From positions 1-64,000 of the forward strand of contig CALGLE010000008.1 of the NCBI GenBank assembly GCA_937930305.1: a DNA stretch of 64,000 bases. Reading direction: 5' to 3'. The translations under genes and the position numbers were made by a program. The DNA comes from an uncultured Granulosicoccaceae bacterium (GTDB lineage: Bacteria > Pseudomonadota > Gammaproteobacteria > Granulosicoccales > Granulosicoccaceae). Below are positions 55,001 to 63,472 of the stretch, in pieces. The notes below the pieces were generated by a model. It was not told the origin of the DNA, searched no databases, and saw only the letters and a program-made list of their open reading frames with translations. How positions within the stretch are numbered: the first letter of the stretch is position 1; each line of letters starts with the position of its first letter.

Positions 55001-56433
55001 AATCTACCTTCGTCAACTCCACAGGAACGAAACACCCCTATGGCTTGGATGGGCCGATTACGACGTGGACTGTCGATGCCAATAATAATGTCATGGTTGA
55101 TTCCAATGAAAAAGCGATGATGTTCATGGGCATGCGACGTGGTGGATCTAATTACTATGCCTTCGATATAGCTCAACGAAAAAACCCAAAGCTTAAGTGG
55201 GTTATAAAAGGTGGCGACACCCCTACCCCAGGGTTTGAACAACTGGGGCAGTCTTGGTCGCGCATGGTACCCACGAAAATACGCTACAAGAACGACACTC
55301 GAAATGTAGTCATTTTTGGCGGTGGTTACGATCTAAGCAACGATGTTGACTACACTGTCGGTGCGGTTCCTAAATCAGAAGACACCATTGGTCGTGCCAT
55401 CTTCATTGTAGATGCCGAAACCGGTGAACTGATTAACCAAATCGGCCACAGTTCAGATACTGGCGCAGATGTTAAATTCAACGACCTAAAGTACGCCATT
55501 CCATCGGATGTGCGCGTATTGGATATCGACGGAAACGGGTTTGCTGATTCGTTGTTCGTAGGCGATATGGGAGGCCAGGTGTGGCGCTTCGATTTCAACT
55601 TGTATCACGATACCGGTGACTTGCTACAAGGTGGTGTACTGGCTCAATTAGGTTCTACCAGTACCACTTCATTGGTTAATAATCGACGTTTCTTTTACGA
55701 GCCCGATGTGGCGCTGATGCGTGAGAACGGCGAACGATATCTTTCCGTAGCCATCGGTTCTGGCTGGCGCTCACACCCACTCAATACGGATGTGAAGGAT
55801 GAGTTTTATGTGATCCGTTCGTATGACGTTTACAATTTGCCAGAAGGCTACGGCAAGAAGGTTGCCGACGGTGATTATAAGCCACTGACTCGAGATGACT
55901 TAACGGATATTTCCAGTGATGTCGATACTATAGTTAGTAGCCATGGTTGGAGACTTACGTTCAATGATTCTGGTGAAAAAGTACTGGGAGACGCTCTAAC
56001 CGTAAACGGTCAAATTGTGTTTACAACCTACATGCCGGAGTCTAATCTGGTGGCCTGTGCGTCTGCTCTGGGTTCGGGTGCGGTTTACGCCATGCGAGTG
56101 GCAGATGGTCGTCCATCACTCGATTTAGACAACGACGGAAGCAAAACCACCGTGGATCGTCGGGACGTGCTAAACCATGCAGGCGTGCCGCCTGAGGCAA
56201 CAGCCCTTATCGTGGAAGGCAATGTTCTCGATACCGATGGCAACCTAACTAAGATCATTAAACCAACGATTTTAGTGGGACCGGAACAGCCCTTAGATGG
56301 TTTGTTTGACACCAATTTAACTCGACGTGAGTTCTGGATTGATGCAGGCATGACACATGAGGGTGCTCGGGGCGCGTCTATTGATGCACGTCAGGACAGC
56401 TCAACAACAACAGCAGAAACACAGACTCAATAA
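52087..56433 (+). CDS. pilY1: PilY1-like pilus tip adhesin, cluster 2 (1,448 residues)
   Basis: A second PilY1 with a 41-residue signal peptide (cleavage near ATA/DDTEVFFG). The VWA domain opens with VLDTSGSM, is interrupted by two inserted modules (~residues 140-500), and resumes with GTPVVDAYYEA, HIVLLSDGEAT and TYTIGFNI. The propeller domain keeps DENKNGDTND and FVGDMGGQVWRFD. At the EF-hand-like loop seen in PilY1-1, this copy has DANNNVMVDSNE, with most acidic ligands lost. It ends with a Ser/Thr/Ala/Gln-rich tail. The order and domain plan show it arose from the same ancestor as PilY1-1. Confidence 0.92.
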   Translation: MSISDRRRYALDARHRSCASRIKTTFFASVVSMVCLGTATADDTEVFFGQVDRNSNNQPNVLFVLDTSGSMNIRDTAVAGNDTRLERMKDAMTTILNQSDNVNVGIMRFNGSSGGGAVLYPITSINEQICESNDCGEVNVIAKIAGSTDDIEEMGTGAVSLDGNILSLQAAGVGDENRKIGLRFKDLNIPQGATITSATLGFIARDDNNSSADTITIQTESTDNAATYAASASSASSRPYGTPAVWQPEPWQKNKLYNSVDIASQVQEVVNRAQWCGGNAMGFMLSGSATRDIVSYDASPANSPVLKISYDSTSIPAGGGCAVKYAIAQVSTGYDDAEEQERRFVNPWSQDLELFTDNGSKQTIGVRFTDVQIPKDSEILESNITFKAIKNSSGTTSGTITGESSASPKTYQRQRYNISRRPRTNSIVEWDNLSSIATNDLVVTPDISNIVAELTSRSTWQSGNALSFIMDSKTTAGKVSVASYNYSPTDAPKLVIKYKSIVQPSTEAPTYITARDRLLTEITGMTATGGTPVVDAYYEATQYMLGGAVDYGTQRGVSKSRFHRVSHPLAYTGGTLYRPDGCTDSDPDSIDCIKESISGSASYISPIESTCQTNHIVLLSDGEATSNSAVGKVESLIGESCAPNSDSRQKCGVDLAEWLQTTDHSDSLQGEQTIKTYTIGFNIDHPFLKSIAQEGGGRYFRADSAAELVARFQDILSDVYSVDTSFVAPGATVNQFNRLTHRDDIYFALFKPEERPTWSGNLKKYQVGLTNDGTVTVFDHSTPKKNAVDEEAGFFDETAKSDWSTVTDGSDVAIGGAAEMLSTLDASSKGLFGRQLYTILSNTDSIPSDGLEIIAEANLIHEDNTNFQDSDLGISSTEANVDDVEIKLDNLLKWARGIDVKDENKNGDTNDWRAHIGDPMHSRPVIMNYAASPEPYTTIFLGTNEGIVHAVNNVDGKELYSFMPKSLLPNIKSTFVNSTGTKHPYGLDGPITTWTVDANNNVMVDSNEKAMMFMGMRRGGSNYYAFDIAQRKNPKLKWVIKGGDTPTPGFEQLGQSWSRMVPTKIRYKNDTRNVVIFGGGYDLSNDVDYTVGAVPKSEDTIGRAIFIVDAETGELINQIGHSSDTGADVKFNDLKYAIPSDVRVLDIDGNGFADSLFVGDMGGQVWRFDFNLYHDTGDLLQGGVLAQLGSTSTTSLVNNRRFFYEPDVALMRENGERYLSVAIGSGWRSHPLNTDVKDEFYVIRSYDVYNLPEGYGKKVADGDYKPLTRDDLTDISSDVDTIVSSHGWRLTFNDSGEKVLGDALTVNGQIVFTTYMPESNLVACASALGSGAVYAMRVADGRPSLDLDNDGSKTTVDRRDVLNHAGVPPEATALIVEGNVLDTDGNLTKIIKPTILVGPEQPLDGLFDTNLTRREFWIDAGMTHEGARGASIDARQDSSTTTAETQTQ
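52500..53590 (+). repeat. Two inserted modules in the VWA domain of PilY1-2
   Basis: Unit A (about 52500-53025) has IGLRFKDLNIPQGATITSA and W-C-G-G-N with a partner Cys in GGGCAV. Unit B (about 53050-53585) has IGVRFTDVQIP, W-Q-S-G-N and DAPKLVIKY. Unit A pairs best with module 3 of PilY1-1 and unit B with module 4. Confidence 0.7.
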
Positions 56434-56460
56434 GCTGTTTTCTGTAATTTCCTGACAACG

Positions 56461-56492
56461 AAAAAAGCCCGCTTAACGCGGGCTTTTTTTTG
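56461..56492. terminator. Strong intrinsic terminator after the pilin clusters
   Basis: The stem gcccgc (56467-56472) pairs with gcgggc (56478-56483), with an A6 run before it and a T-run of eight or more bases after it. It can therefore act on both strands. It ends the second pilin cluster, 27 bases past the pilY1-2 stop. Confidence 0.95.
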
Positions 56493-56506
56493 ATAATCTG
56501 TTCAGC

Positions 56507-56692
56507 ATGGATAAAAGACTGCTCGATATACTGGTTTGCCCTGTCACTAAAGGTCGGCTCATCTCACAAGCGGATGAGCTTTGGAGCCTCCAAGCGGCGT
56601 TGGCCTACCCTATTCGCGATGGTATCCCTGTCATGATTGAAGAAGAAGCGCGAACGCTTAGCCATGCTGAAATTGAAGCCGCTCGAAAATAG
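56507..56692 (+). CDS. Trm112/YcaR-family small protein lacking most zinc cysteines
   Basis: A 61-residue protein matching the Trm112 (UPF0434/YcaR) family by its [18 protein letters not shown] start and the conserved [12 protein letters not shown] ending. Usual family members carry CPxCxG and a further Cys for zinc; here only one Cys remains (C11), with Thr at the next ligand position. Eukaryotic Trm112 is a partner of methyltransferases; the bacterial role is unclear. The gene starts just after the terminator of the pilin operon. Confidence 0.82.
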   Translation: MDKRLLDILVCPVTKGRLISQADELWSLQAALAYPIRDGIPVMIEEEARTLSHAEIEAARK

Positions 56693-56738
56693 CCGACCTT
56701 GTCGCCCGCATAGTTGGCCGATTTTTAGTTAGCCAAGC

Positions 56739-57401
56739 TCAGTTAGTTATAGTGATCGTAACCACTTCTGAACGCGCTTCCAACCAGCCCTTCGATGATC
56801 CTGCGTACTGACGCATCTGCAGAAACAAAGACTGTTGTGATGCGAGATTACCGGCAACACGAATAGAATCGGTATACGGTTTCCATTTCGCATTCGAAAA
56901 CGAACTGTCTGAATCAATTCGGTAATGGCTCGGCGCACCCGTAACGGTTGGGCGAAGTACCAACGCGGCACCTTGGTTTACATCGATGTTCTGGATGGTG
57001 ATCGGGGGTATGCCAGGGCCTTCAACCATCGTGCTACCTGCACGGCATCGAGGACCAGGTACACCGTCGACTAAGGTCACTTGCTTGACCAAGTTAAAGC
57101 CACGCGCCGGCTCTTCAATTCGTATTCCAGCGAAACGGGTTTTAGAAACCGTCACCACCAGCGGTACATTCGGCACATCGACTCGTACGATGCCATCGGC
57201 GCCAGTAAATTCAGCACCGAATTGCGAGTAGTTGCCGGCTAAGCCAATACATACAGACGCACCCGCAACGGGTTTGCCTGCAGGGTCTACAACACGAACC
57301 CCGTAAGTGGCAGCTGAAGCTGTGTGCGCGGTGGTCATCGCTGCAACGGCCAACACCGTACCAGCGGTTAATTTTTTAAATGCCGAGATTCGATCGTTCA
57401 T
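56739..57401 (-). CDS. Secreted protein of unknown function with a carboxypeptidase-regulatory-like domain
   Basis: A 220-residue protein from the ATG at 57401 (GGGG ribosome-binding site; a TTG lies four codons upstream). It has a signal peptide with cleavage near AHTASAA. The first mature ~80 residues resemble a small Ig-like regulatory fold (YGVRVVDPAGKPVAGASVCI, then TGADGIVRVDVPNVPLVVTV). The second half, beginning near the Cys of GPRCRAGS, is unfamiliar and ends in a beta-rich stretch. I do not recognise the full protein. Probably periplasmic or surface-exposed. Confidence 0.6.
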   Translation of the reverse strand: MNDRISAFKKLTAGTVLAVAAMTTAHTASAATYGVRVVDPAGKPVAGASVCIGLAGNYSQFGAEFTGADGIVRVDVPNVPLVVTVSKTRFAGIRIEEPARGFNLVKQVTLVDGVPGPRCRAGSTMVEGPGIPPITIQNIDVNQGAALVLRPTVTGAPSHYRIDSDSSFSNAKWKPYTDSIRVAGNLASQQSLFLQMRQYAGSSKGWLEARSEVVTITITN

Positions 57402-57449
57402 GTTATTCCCCAAAATTCATTGAATAACCACGCGGCCCCATTGGGGAGT

Positions 57450-57470
57450 CAGTGATTTGACTAATCACTG
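57450..57470 (-). other. Hairpin upstream of the secreted unknown protein
   Basis: Eight-base arms cagtgatt/aatcactg with a five-base loop lie about 50 bases upstream of the ATG at 57401, possibly in its leader. No function can be assigned. Confidence 0.35.
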
Positions 57471-57581
57471 CTGAGCGTCGTTATTTTGACGTAGGACTAT
57501 TTCACCCTAAGCGCTGATTTTGGTAAGGGATGGGTGTCACAGAAAGTGCGCAGAGCGCGCGAGGGGATGATTGTTTTGAGC

Positions 57582-57599
57582 AGCACTGCTCACAGTGCT
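57582..57599 (-). terminator. Weak hairpin after the DUF882 gene
   Basis: Seven-base arms agcactg/cagtgct with a four-base loop follow the stop of the DUF882 gene by 17 bases on the minus strand. They are followed by gctcaaaaca rather than a T-run, so this is a weak terminator at best. Confidence 0.35.
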
Positions 57600-57615
57600 T
57601 ATCGATCATGCCAAC

Positions 57616-58218
57616 CTAGGACTGCCAGTTGCGCACATTTCCCGTATCGATGTGGACGAAGCCTGCATTGGCGTAATAACCAACGCCCCCAGCTTTCATG
57701 GCAATCGCATTTTGTTGGATGGCTTTCGCAGGGACACCCGGGATATTGATATCCATGGCACGAGCTTCCATGTGAAGGCTGTACTTGGCCACGCCATTAG
57801 AGCGCTTACGAAGTGCCGCATTGGTCTCCGGGGTGCGATAACCGGATAAAACGTGAACTCGTTCCTCAGTTTCCAGCGAGGATACCAGTATGTAGAGGTG
57901 ATCAATCAGTTTCACGTCGATGGCTTTCACACGATTGGCTCGGTGGTCGCGCATGAGATGGTTTATTTCAGCCATCGACTCTGGTATGTACTCACCATCA
58001 GCCCAGTAGACCAGGTCCAATTTCTCCCACGTATGGGCGTTGGCCATGCGCAGGCGCCGCTCGGGTAGCTTCAGTGCGGCAGCCAGAGGCGACGCACCCA
58101 GGGCAAGCGTGCCCAAGCCAAGGCCTAAGCCTTTGTTGAAGAGCCGTCGATTGGGGCTTTGCAGAGACGTAATGTCTGACTGCCAGGCCGCGATGCGCCG
58201 ATTTTCAGATGGATTCAT
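57616..58218 (-). CDS. DUF882/YcbK (MepK-like) murein endopeptidase
   Basis: A 200-residue exported protein. The N-terminus has a twin-arginine-type signal (SPNRRLFNKG, then a hydrophobic Gly/Leu/Ala core), as does E. coli YcbK/MepK. The M15-like zinc site is present: VLSGYRTPETN, SLHMEARAMDINIPG (His and Asp ligands) and VHIDTG (His). MepK cleaves peptidoglycan cross-links, including LD-linked ones. Length is close to the E. coli protein (182). Substrate choice is inferred from the family. Confidence 0.88.
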   Translation of the reverse strand: MNPSENRRIAAWQSDITSLQSPNRRLFNKGLGLGLGTLALGASPLAAALKLPERRLRMANAHTWEKLDLVYWADGEYIPESMAEINHLMRDHRANRVKAIDVKLIDHLYILVSSLETEERVHVLSGYRTPETNAALRKRSNGVAKYSLHMEARAMDINIPGVPAKAIQQNAIAMKAGGVGYYANAGFVHIDTGNVRNWQS

Positions 58219-58342
58219 GGTGTTCTGATTGTCGAAGGTTGCCTGCCACCGGTCGTCGCAGTACGAAAAGTCAATTTATCGACGCACTTTGCCATATTTG
58301 GCGCAACTTTTCAGCTACATCTTGGTGAGAATTCCACCAGAT

Positions 58343-58819
58343 TCAGACATATTCCACGCTCACGATCTCGTATTCGCGAACTCCACCCGGGGCTTGGACT
58401 CCGACCACATCGCCCTCTTCCTTACCAATCATGGCTTTGGCTACCGGTGAGCCGTACGAGATTAAGCCGGATTTTAAATCGGCTTCATCGTCCCCAACGA
58501 TTTTGTATTTTGTTTCAGCTTCACTTTCTAGGTCCATGAGCAGCACCGTGGTGCCGAATACGACTTTGCCGTTCGGGGACAGTTTGGTGACATCGATGAC
58601 TTGGGAGTTACCGAGCTTACCTTCGATATCTTGAATACGGCCTTCAATAAATCCTTGCTCCTCACGGGCTGCATGGTATTCCGCGTTTTCTTTTAGGTCG
58701 CCATGTTCACGTGCGTCAGCAATGGCTTGAATGACTTTCGGACGGCGCACAGTCTTTAATTCTTTCAACTCTTCCTGCAACAAAGATTCGCCACGGGTTG
58801 TAATTGGAACCTTACTCAT
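58343..58819 (-). CDS. greA: Transcript cleavage factor GreA
   Basis: A 158-residue GreA from the ATG at 58819, which overlaps the carB stop (ATGA); a longer frame from 58888 is not credible. The N-terminal coiled coil carries the catalytic acidic tip [16 protein letters not shown] (Asp and Glu in GDLKENAEY). The C-terminal domain has [16 protein letters not shown]. GreA rescues backtracked RNA polymerase by stimulating transcript cleavage. carAB-greA linkage is common in gammaproteobacteria. Confidence 0.96.
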   Translation of the reverse strand: MSKVPITTRGESLLQEELKELKTVRRPKVIQAIADAREHGDLKENAEYHAAREEQGFIEGRIQDIEGKLGNSQVIDVTKLSPNGKVVFGTTVLLMDLESEAETKYKIVGDDEADLKSGLISYGSPVAKAMIGKEEGDVVGVQAPGGVREYEIVSVEYV

Positions 58820-61800
58820 GTCATTTCCTCGTGAAGGTCGCTTAGTCGATAAACGGGGCCTTCGGCAGACGATTTCAACGCTTGGCAAATAGCATAAGCC
58901 CCAGCCAGGGTTGTCGTGTACGGAATTTTTCGACCCAATGCTTCCTGGCGAATGTAAACCGAATCTTCAATCGCCTGGCGCCCGGCCGTCGTGTTAACGA
59001 TTAAAGATAGCTCATCATTTTTGATTGCATCAAGAATATGAGGTTGGCCTTGAAGTAATTTATTTATTCTCTCGCATTCAACATTTGCGCTACGAAGAAT
59101 GGCTGCAGTGCCACTGGTGGCCACCAATTTAAACCCATTGTCTACCAGCTGTTGCGCCACTTCCACAATCCCGGATTTGTCTGCATCCTTCACACTCAGC
59201 AATGCTGTACCGGCGACCGGTAGGTTAACCGAGGCTGCCAATGTGGCCTTGTAAAACGCTTCGCCGAATGAGCGTCCCGAGCCCATCACTTCGCCTGTGG
59301 ATTTCATTTCTGGGCCCAACAAGGGATCCACTCCCGGGAATTTGGAAAATGGAAATACCGACTCTTTCACACTGGTGAAACCCGGCGTGGGTACATCATA
59401 AACACCTTGTTCATCCAACGATTTACCCGCCATGCACCGAGCGGCTACTTTGGCTAAAGGTACACCCGTTGCCTTTGACACAAACGGAACCGTGCGCGCC
59501 GCTCTGGGGTTAACTTCAATGATGTAAATTTCCTCGTCCTTGATCGCAAACTGTGTGTTCATCAATCCCACAACACCTAACCCCTTGGCCAGTTTTTCAA
59601 CTTGTTTTGTTAAGGCCGCGCACTGGTCTTGCGTTAGTGAGTAAGGCGGTAAGGAACAGGCTGAATCGCCCGAATGAATACCGGCGGCTTCAATGTGTTC
59701 CATGATGCCACCCACCACCACGCGTTCACCGTCTGAGATGGCATCAACATCCACCTCAATGGCTTCATTCAGGAACCGATCAAGCAACACCGGAGATTCA
59801 TTTGACACACTCACCGCACTGGTCATATAGCGGGCCAGATCTTCCAGGTTTTGCACCACTTCCATGGCTCGCCCACCCAACACATAACTGGGTCTAACCA
59901 CCAACGGAAAACCAATACTTTCCGCTTGCTCTAGTGCTTCCTGCACGGTTCGTACGGTGCAATTCGCGGGTTGCTTTAACCCCAACTTTTGAATCAGCTG
60001 CTGAAACCGTTCCCTGTCTTCAGCCAAATCAATGGAATCTGGACTGGTACCGATAATCGGTGCACCAGCTGCATGTAAAGCTTCGGCCAGTTTTAGCGGC
60101 GTTTGCCCGCCGTAGTGCACGATGACCCCTTTAGGGGACTCAACGTGAATGATTTCTAATACATCTTCCAACGTTAAGGGTTCAAAAAACAAACGATCAG
60201 AGGTGTCAAAATCGGTGGACACGGTTTCTGGATTGCAGTTGACCATAATGGTTTCATAGCCATCTTCTCGCAGCGCAAGCGCAGCATGCACACAGCAGTA
60301 ATCGAATTCAATGCCTTGACCGATGCGATTCGGGCCGCCACCGAGCACCATGATTTTGTCCCGCGAGGTGGGATCGGCTTCGCACACTTGCTCGTAAGTT
60401 GAATACATGTATGCGGTACTGGTGGCAAATTCTGCCGCGCAAGAATCCACCCGTTTGTATACCGGTCGTACCTGAAGATTGTGCCGATGTGCGCGCACAC
60501 TGTCTTCCGATACATCAAGGATATCCGCCAAGCGCGCGTCAGCAAACCCGGCACGCTTTAGCATCCACATCGCATGCTTATCGATGTCGTTTAATTGCTT
60601 ACCGACCAAGTCTTGCTCGGCGATAACAATGTCTTCAATGGCCGCTAAAAACCATCGATCAATTTTGGTGGCCTCGTGCACTTGTTCAAGCGACCAGCCA
60701 TGACGGAACGCATCTGCCACATACCATAAGCGGCGATCACGAACGATGCGTAAATGCCGCTCAATGATGTCGTTTAAATCTTCTGGCTTAATGCTCTTGG
60801 CATCGAGAATGGGATCAAAACCGTTCACCCCGATTTCTAATCCGCGCAACGCTTTTTGCATGGATTCTGAAAACGTACGACCGATGGCCATGACTTCACC
60901 CACCGATTTCATTTGCGTGGTTAAACGATCATCAGCGGTAGGGAATTTTTCAAACGTGAAACGCGGAACCTTGGTTACGACGTAATCGATAGAGGGTTCA
61001 AAAGAAGCCGGTGTTAAGCCGCCGGTTATTTCATTCTTAAGCTCATTGAGTGTGTAACCCACGGCCAACTTCGCCGCCACGCGCGCAATGGGGAAACCCG
61101 TGGCTTTTGAAGCCAACGCTGACGAACGTGACACTCGCGGATTCATTTCGATAATGATCATGTCGCCGTTCTCGGGGTTAATCGCGAATTGCACATTCGA
61201 TCCCCCGGTGTCGACACCAATTCGACGCAACACATCGATGGATGCGTTACGCATGATTTGGTATTCCTTATCGGTGAGCGTTTGTGCCGGCGCCACCGTA
61301 ATCGAATCCCCGGTATGCACGCCCATCGGGTCAAGATTCTCGATAGAACAAATAATGATCACGTTATCCGCAGAATCACGTACCACTTCCATCTCGTATT
61401 CTTTCCAACCCAGAACGGATTCTTCCATCAATACTTCAGAGGTGGGTGACAAGGCCAAGCCGCGTGCCACGATTTCATGAAATTCATCAATATTGTATGC
61501 AATGCCACCACCGCTGCCACCCATCGTGAATGAGGGGCGCAGGATGCAAGGAAAACCAATATCGGGCAGCGCGTCTTCGGCATCTTGCATGGAATGAATG
61601 ATGGCCGCCTGAGGTGTGGCTAAGCCAATGCCTGTCATGGCATCTCGAAATTTTTCACGATCTTCTGCTAAATCGATCGCCTCGGGTCGAGCCCCAATCA
61701 TCTCCACATCGAATTCTTTTAGAACGCCTTCACGATTTAAATCTAAGGCGCAGTTCAATGCAGTTTGCCCGCCCATTGTGGGCAGCAAGGCATCCGGGCG

Positions 61801-62043
61801 TTCACGTTCGATAATGGTTTTTAGCACACGCCAATCGATTGGTTCTATATAAATGGCGTCAGCCATTTCCGGATCGGTCATGATGGTGGCGGGGTTTGAA
61901 TTCACCAAAATGACTCGGAAGCCTTCTTCGCGTAAGGCCTTACACGCTTGCGCCCCAGAGTAGTCAAATTCACAGGCCTGACCAATAACAATGGGCCCGG
62001 CACCGATGATTAGCACGCTTTTTATGTCGCTGCGTTTTGGCAT
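58816..62043 (-). CDS. carB: Carbamoyl-phosphate synthase large subunit
   Basis: A 1,075-residue CarB (E. coli 1,073), which makes carbamoyl phosphate from bicarbonate, ATP and ammonia channelled from CarA. Two homologous ATP-grasp halves are visible, each starting with a Rossmann motif ([20 protein letters not shown] and [17 protein letters not shown]) and each with an EMNPR/EVNPR metal-ligand motif. The C-terminal MGS-like allosteric domain (about residues 935-1075) would bind effectors such as UMP and ornithine. Confidence 0.97.
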   Translation of the reverse strand: MPKRSDIKSVLIIGAGPIVIGQACEFDYSGAQACKALREEGFRVILVNSNPATIMTDPEMADAIYIEPIDWRVLKTIIERERPDALLPTMGGQTALNCALDLNREGVLKEFDVEMIGARPEAIDLAEDREKFRDAMTGIGLATPQAAIIHSMQDAEDALPDIGFPCILRPSFTMGGSGGGIAYNIDEFHEIVARGLALSPTSEVLMEESVLGWKEYEMEVVRDSADNVIIICSIENLDPMGVHTGDSITVAPAQTLTDKEYQIMRNASIDVLRRIGVDTGGSNVQFAINPENGDMIIIEMNPRVSRSSALASKATGFPIARVAAKLAVGYTLNELKNEITGGLTPASFEPSIDYVVTKVPRFTFEKFPTADDRLTTQMKSVGEVMAIGRTFSESMQKALRGLEIGVNGFDPILDAKSIKPEDLNDIIERHLRIVRDRRLWYVADAFRHGWSLEQVHEATKIDRWFLAAIEDIVIAEQDLVGKQLNDIDKHAMWMLKRAGFADARLADILDVSEDSVRAHRHNLQVRPVYKRVDSCAAEFATSTAYMYSTYEQVCEADPTSRDKIMVLGGGPNRIGQGIEFDYCCVHAALALREDGYETIMVNCNPETVSTDFDTSDRLFFEPLTLEDVLEIIHVESPKGVIVHYGGQTPLKLAEALHAAGAPIIGTSPDSIDLAEDRERFQQLIQKLGLKQPANCTVRTVQEALEQAESIGFPLVVRPSYVLGGRAMEVVQNLEDLARYMTSAVSVSNESPVLLDRFLNEAIEVDVDAISDGERVVVGGIMEHIEAAGIHSGDSACSLPPYSLTQDQCAALTKQVEKLAKGLGVVGLMNTQFAIKDEEIYIIEVNPRAARTVPFVSKATGVPLAKVAARCMAGKSLDEQGVYDVPTPGFTSVKESVFPFSKFPGVDPLLGPEMKSTGEVMGSGRSFGEAFYKATLAASVNLPVAGTALLSVKDADKSGIVEVAQQLVDNGFKLVATSGTAAILRSANVECERINKLLQGQPHILDAIKNDELSLIVNTTAGRQAIEDSVYIRQEALGRKIPYTTTLAGAYAICQALKSSAEGPVYRLSDLHEEMT

Positions 62044-62093
62044 GGTTTACAAGTTTTCCAAAAATTACCGCGTAAAGAACTGGCGAGTAAGGG

Positions 62094-63227
62094 TTAAGCT
62101 GTCGGCTGCATTAATTGCACGAATTGGTCGAACAACACATCAAGCTCTTGCGGGCCTGGACTGGCTTCGGGGTGGCCTTGAAAACTAAACGCAGGCGCAT
62201 CTAATCGTCGTATTCCCTGCAGAGTTTGATCAAACAAAGACAGATGTGTGATGGCGACGTTGTTTGCTAGGGTGTCTGGGTCAATGGCAAACCCGTGGTT
62301 CTGACTACTAATGAACACCCGACCCGTTGCGGTATCGATAACAGGATGATTAGCCCCGTGATGACCAAACTTCATTTTTTGAGTTTTAGCCCCTGAGGCT
62401 AAACCCAATAGTTGATGTCCCAAACAAATCCCAAAGGTAGGAATGTGGTCATCCACCAAAGTGCGAATCGTTTCGATGGCGTAGTCGCAGGGTTCCGGAT
62501 CCCCTGGGCCATTGGACAAAAACAACCCGTCGGGTGACAACGCTTTAATATCATCGGCGCTCGCTGTGGCAGGAACCACAGTGAGTCGGCAGCCCCGATC
62601 GCTCAGCATGCGCAGAATGTTTTGCTTAACGCCAAAATCCATCGCAACGACGTGCTTGCCGTTTGCATCACTGTTTACGTGGCGTGCAGCGCCGTCTAGT
62701 GTCCATGTGCCCGTATTCCATTCATACGGCTCATCCACACTGACCTCTTTCGCCAAGTCCATCCCAGCTAAACCTGGAAATCCTTGCGCTGCGGCAACCG
62801 CTTCTGCCTCACTTAAAGCATCTCCGGTAACAATACAGCCCGCTTGAGCGCCTTTGTCTCGCAGTAGACGAGTTAATGCACGGGTGTCGATGTCGGAAAT
62901 GGCAACCACCTTTTCATCACGCAGATAGTCACCCAGCGACTTCTCATTGCGCCAGCTGCTGGCCATGCGAGGCAGATCTCGAATGATTAGGCCCGCCACC
63001 ATCACCGAATGACTTTCAACATCTTCCGCATTGGTACCGGTGTTACCAATGTGCGGATAGGTCAGTGCAACCATTTGGCGGGAATAGGACGGATCAGTGA
63101 GGATTTCCTGATAGCCCGTCATTGCGGTGTTAAAAACGACCTCTCCAACGGCATGGCCTTCACAGCCAATGGCTGTCCCGTAGAACACATTCCCGTCAGC
63201 GAGTGCGAGCAGCGCGGCTTGAGCCAA
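62094..63227 (-). CDS. carA: Carbamoyl-phosphate synthase small (glutaminase) subunit
   Basis: A 377-residue CarA that releases ammonia from glutamine for CarB. The class I amidotransferase domain has the nucleophile Cys in [15 protein letters not shown] and the His/Glu pair in [10 protein letters not shown]. The N-terminal domain opens with [17 protein letters not shown] and [10 protein letters not shown]. It is the first gene of carA-carB-greA. The ~245 bases upstream show no attenuator I can identify. Confidence 0.97.
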   Translation of the reverse strand: MAQAALLALADGNVFYGTAIGCEGHAVGEVVFNTAMTGYQEILTDPSYSRQMVALTYPHIGNTGTNAEDVESHSVMVAGLIIRDLPRMASSWRNEKSLGDYLRDEKVVAISDIDTRALTRLLRDKGAQAGCIVTGDALSEAEAVAAAQGFPGLAGMDLAKEVSVDEPYEWNTGTWTLDGAARHVNSDANGKHVVAMDFGVKQNILRMLSDRGCRLTVVPATASADDIKALSPDGLFLSNGPGDPEPCDYAIETIRTLVDDHIPTFGICLGHQLLGLASGAKTQKMKFGHHGANHPVIDTATGRVFISSQNHGFAIDPDTLANNVAITHLSLFDQTLQGIRRLDAPAFSFQGHPEASPGPQELDVLFDQFVQLMQPTA

Positions 63228-63472
63228 GTTGGTTTCCTGAGTGTGAGTTTATTAAGTACCGTACGAAACCTGGTCAGGCATCGTCATTAGGGCTGGGTGC
63301 GTAGTTTACGCGGGTCTAAAACACACTGTCCACCGTTTGCCAGATGCCTGTGCAGCACAGCTGTTCTGCCTTCCATCGCCAACCAGAAAAACCGCGCTAT
63401 TGGGCTAATCTTTGGGCAAAACTTGACCACTCTATGCCCTATCAGTTTGTTAACGATTCGATGAAGGACCTT

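Noticed and set aside
40224..57426. A 14-base sequence aaattcattgaata found at both 40224-40237 and 57413-57426, each in an intergenic region
   Set aside because: It contains a small palindrome, but two copies of an AT-rich 14-mer in 64 kb are not convincing as an operator without more examples.
63228..63472. Intergenic region upstream of carA searched for a tRNA, attenuator or small gene
   Set aside because: No cloverleaf, leader peptide or strong hairpin could be supported by eye.
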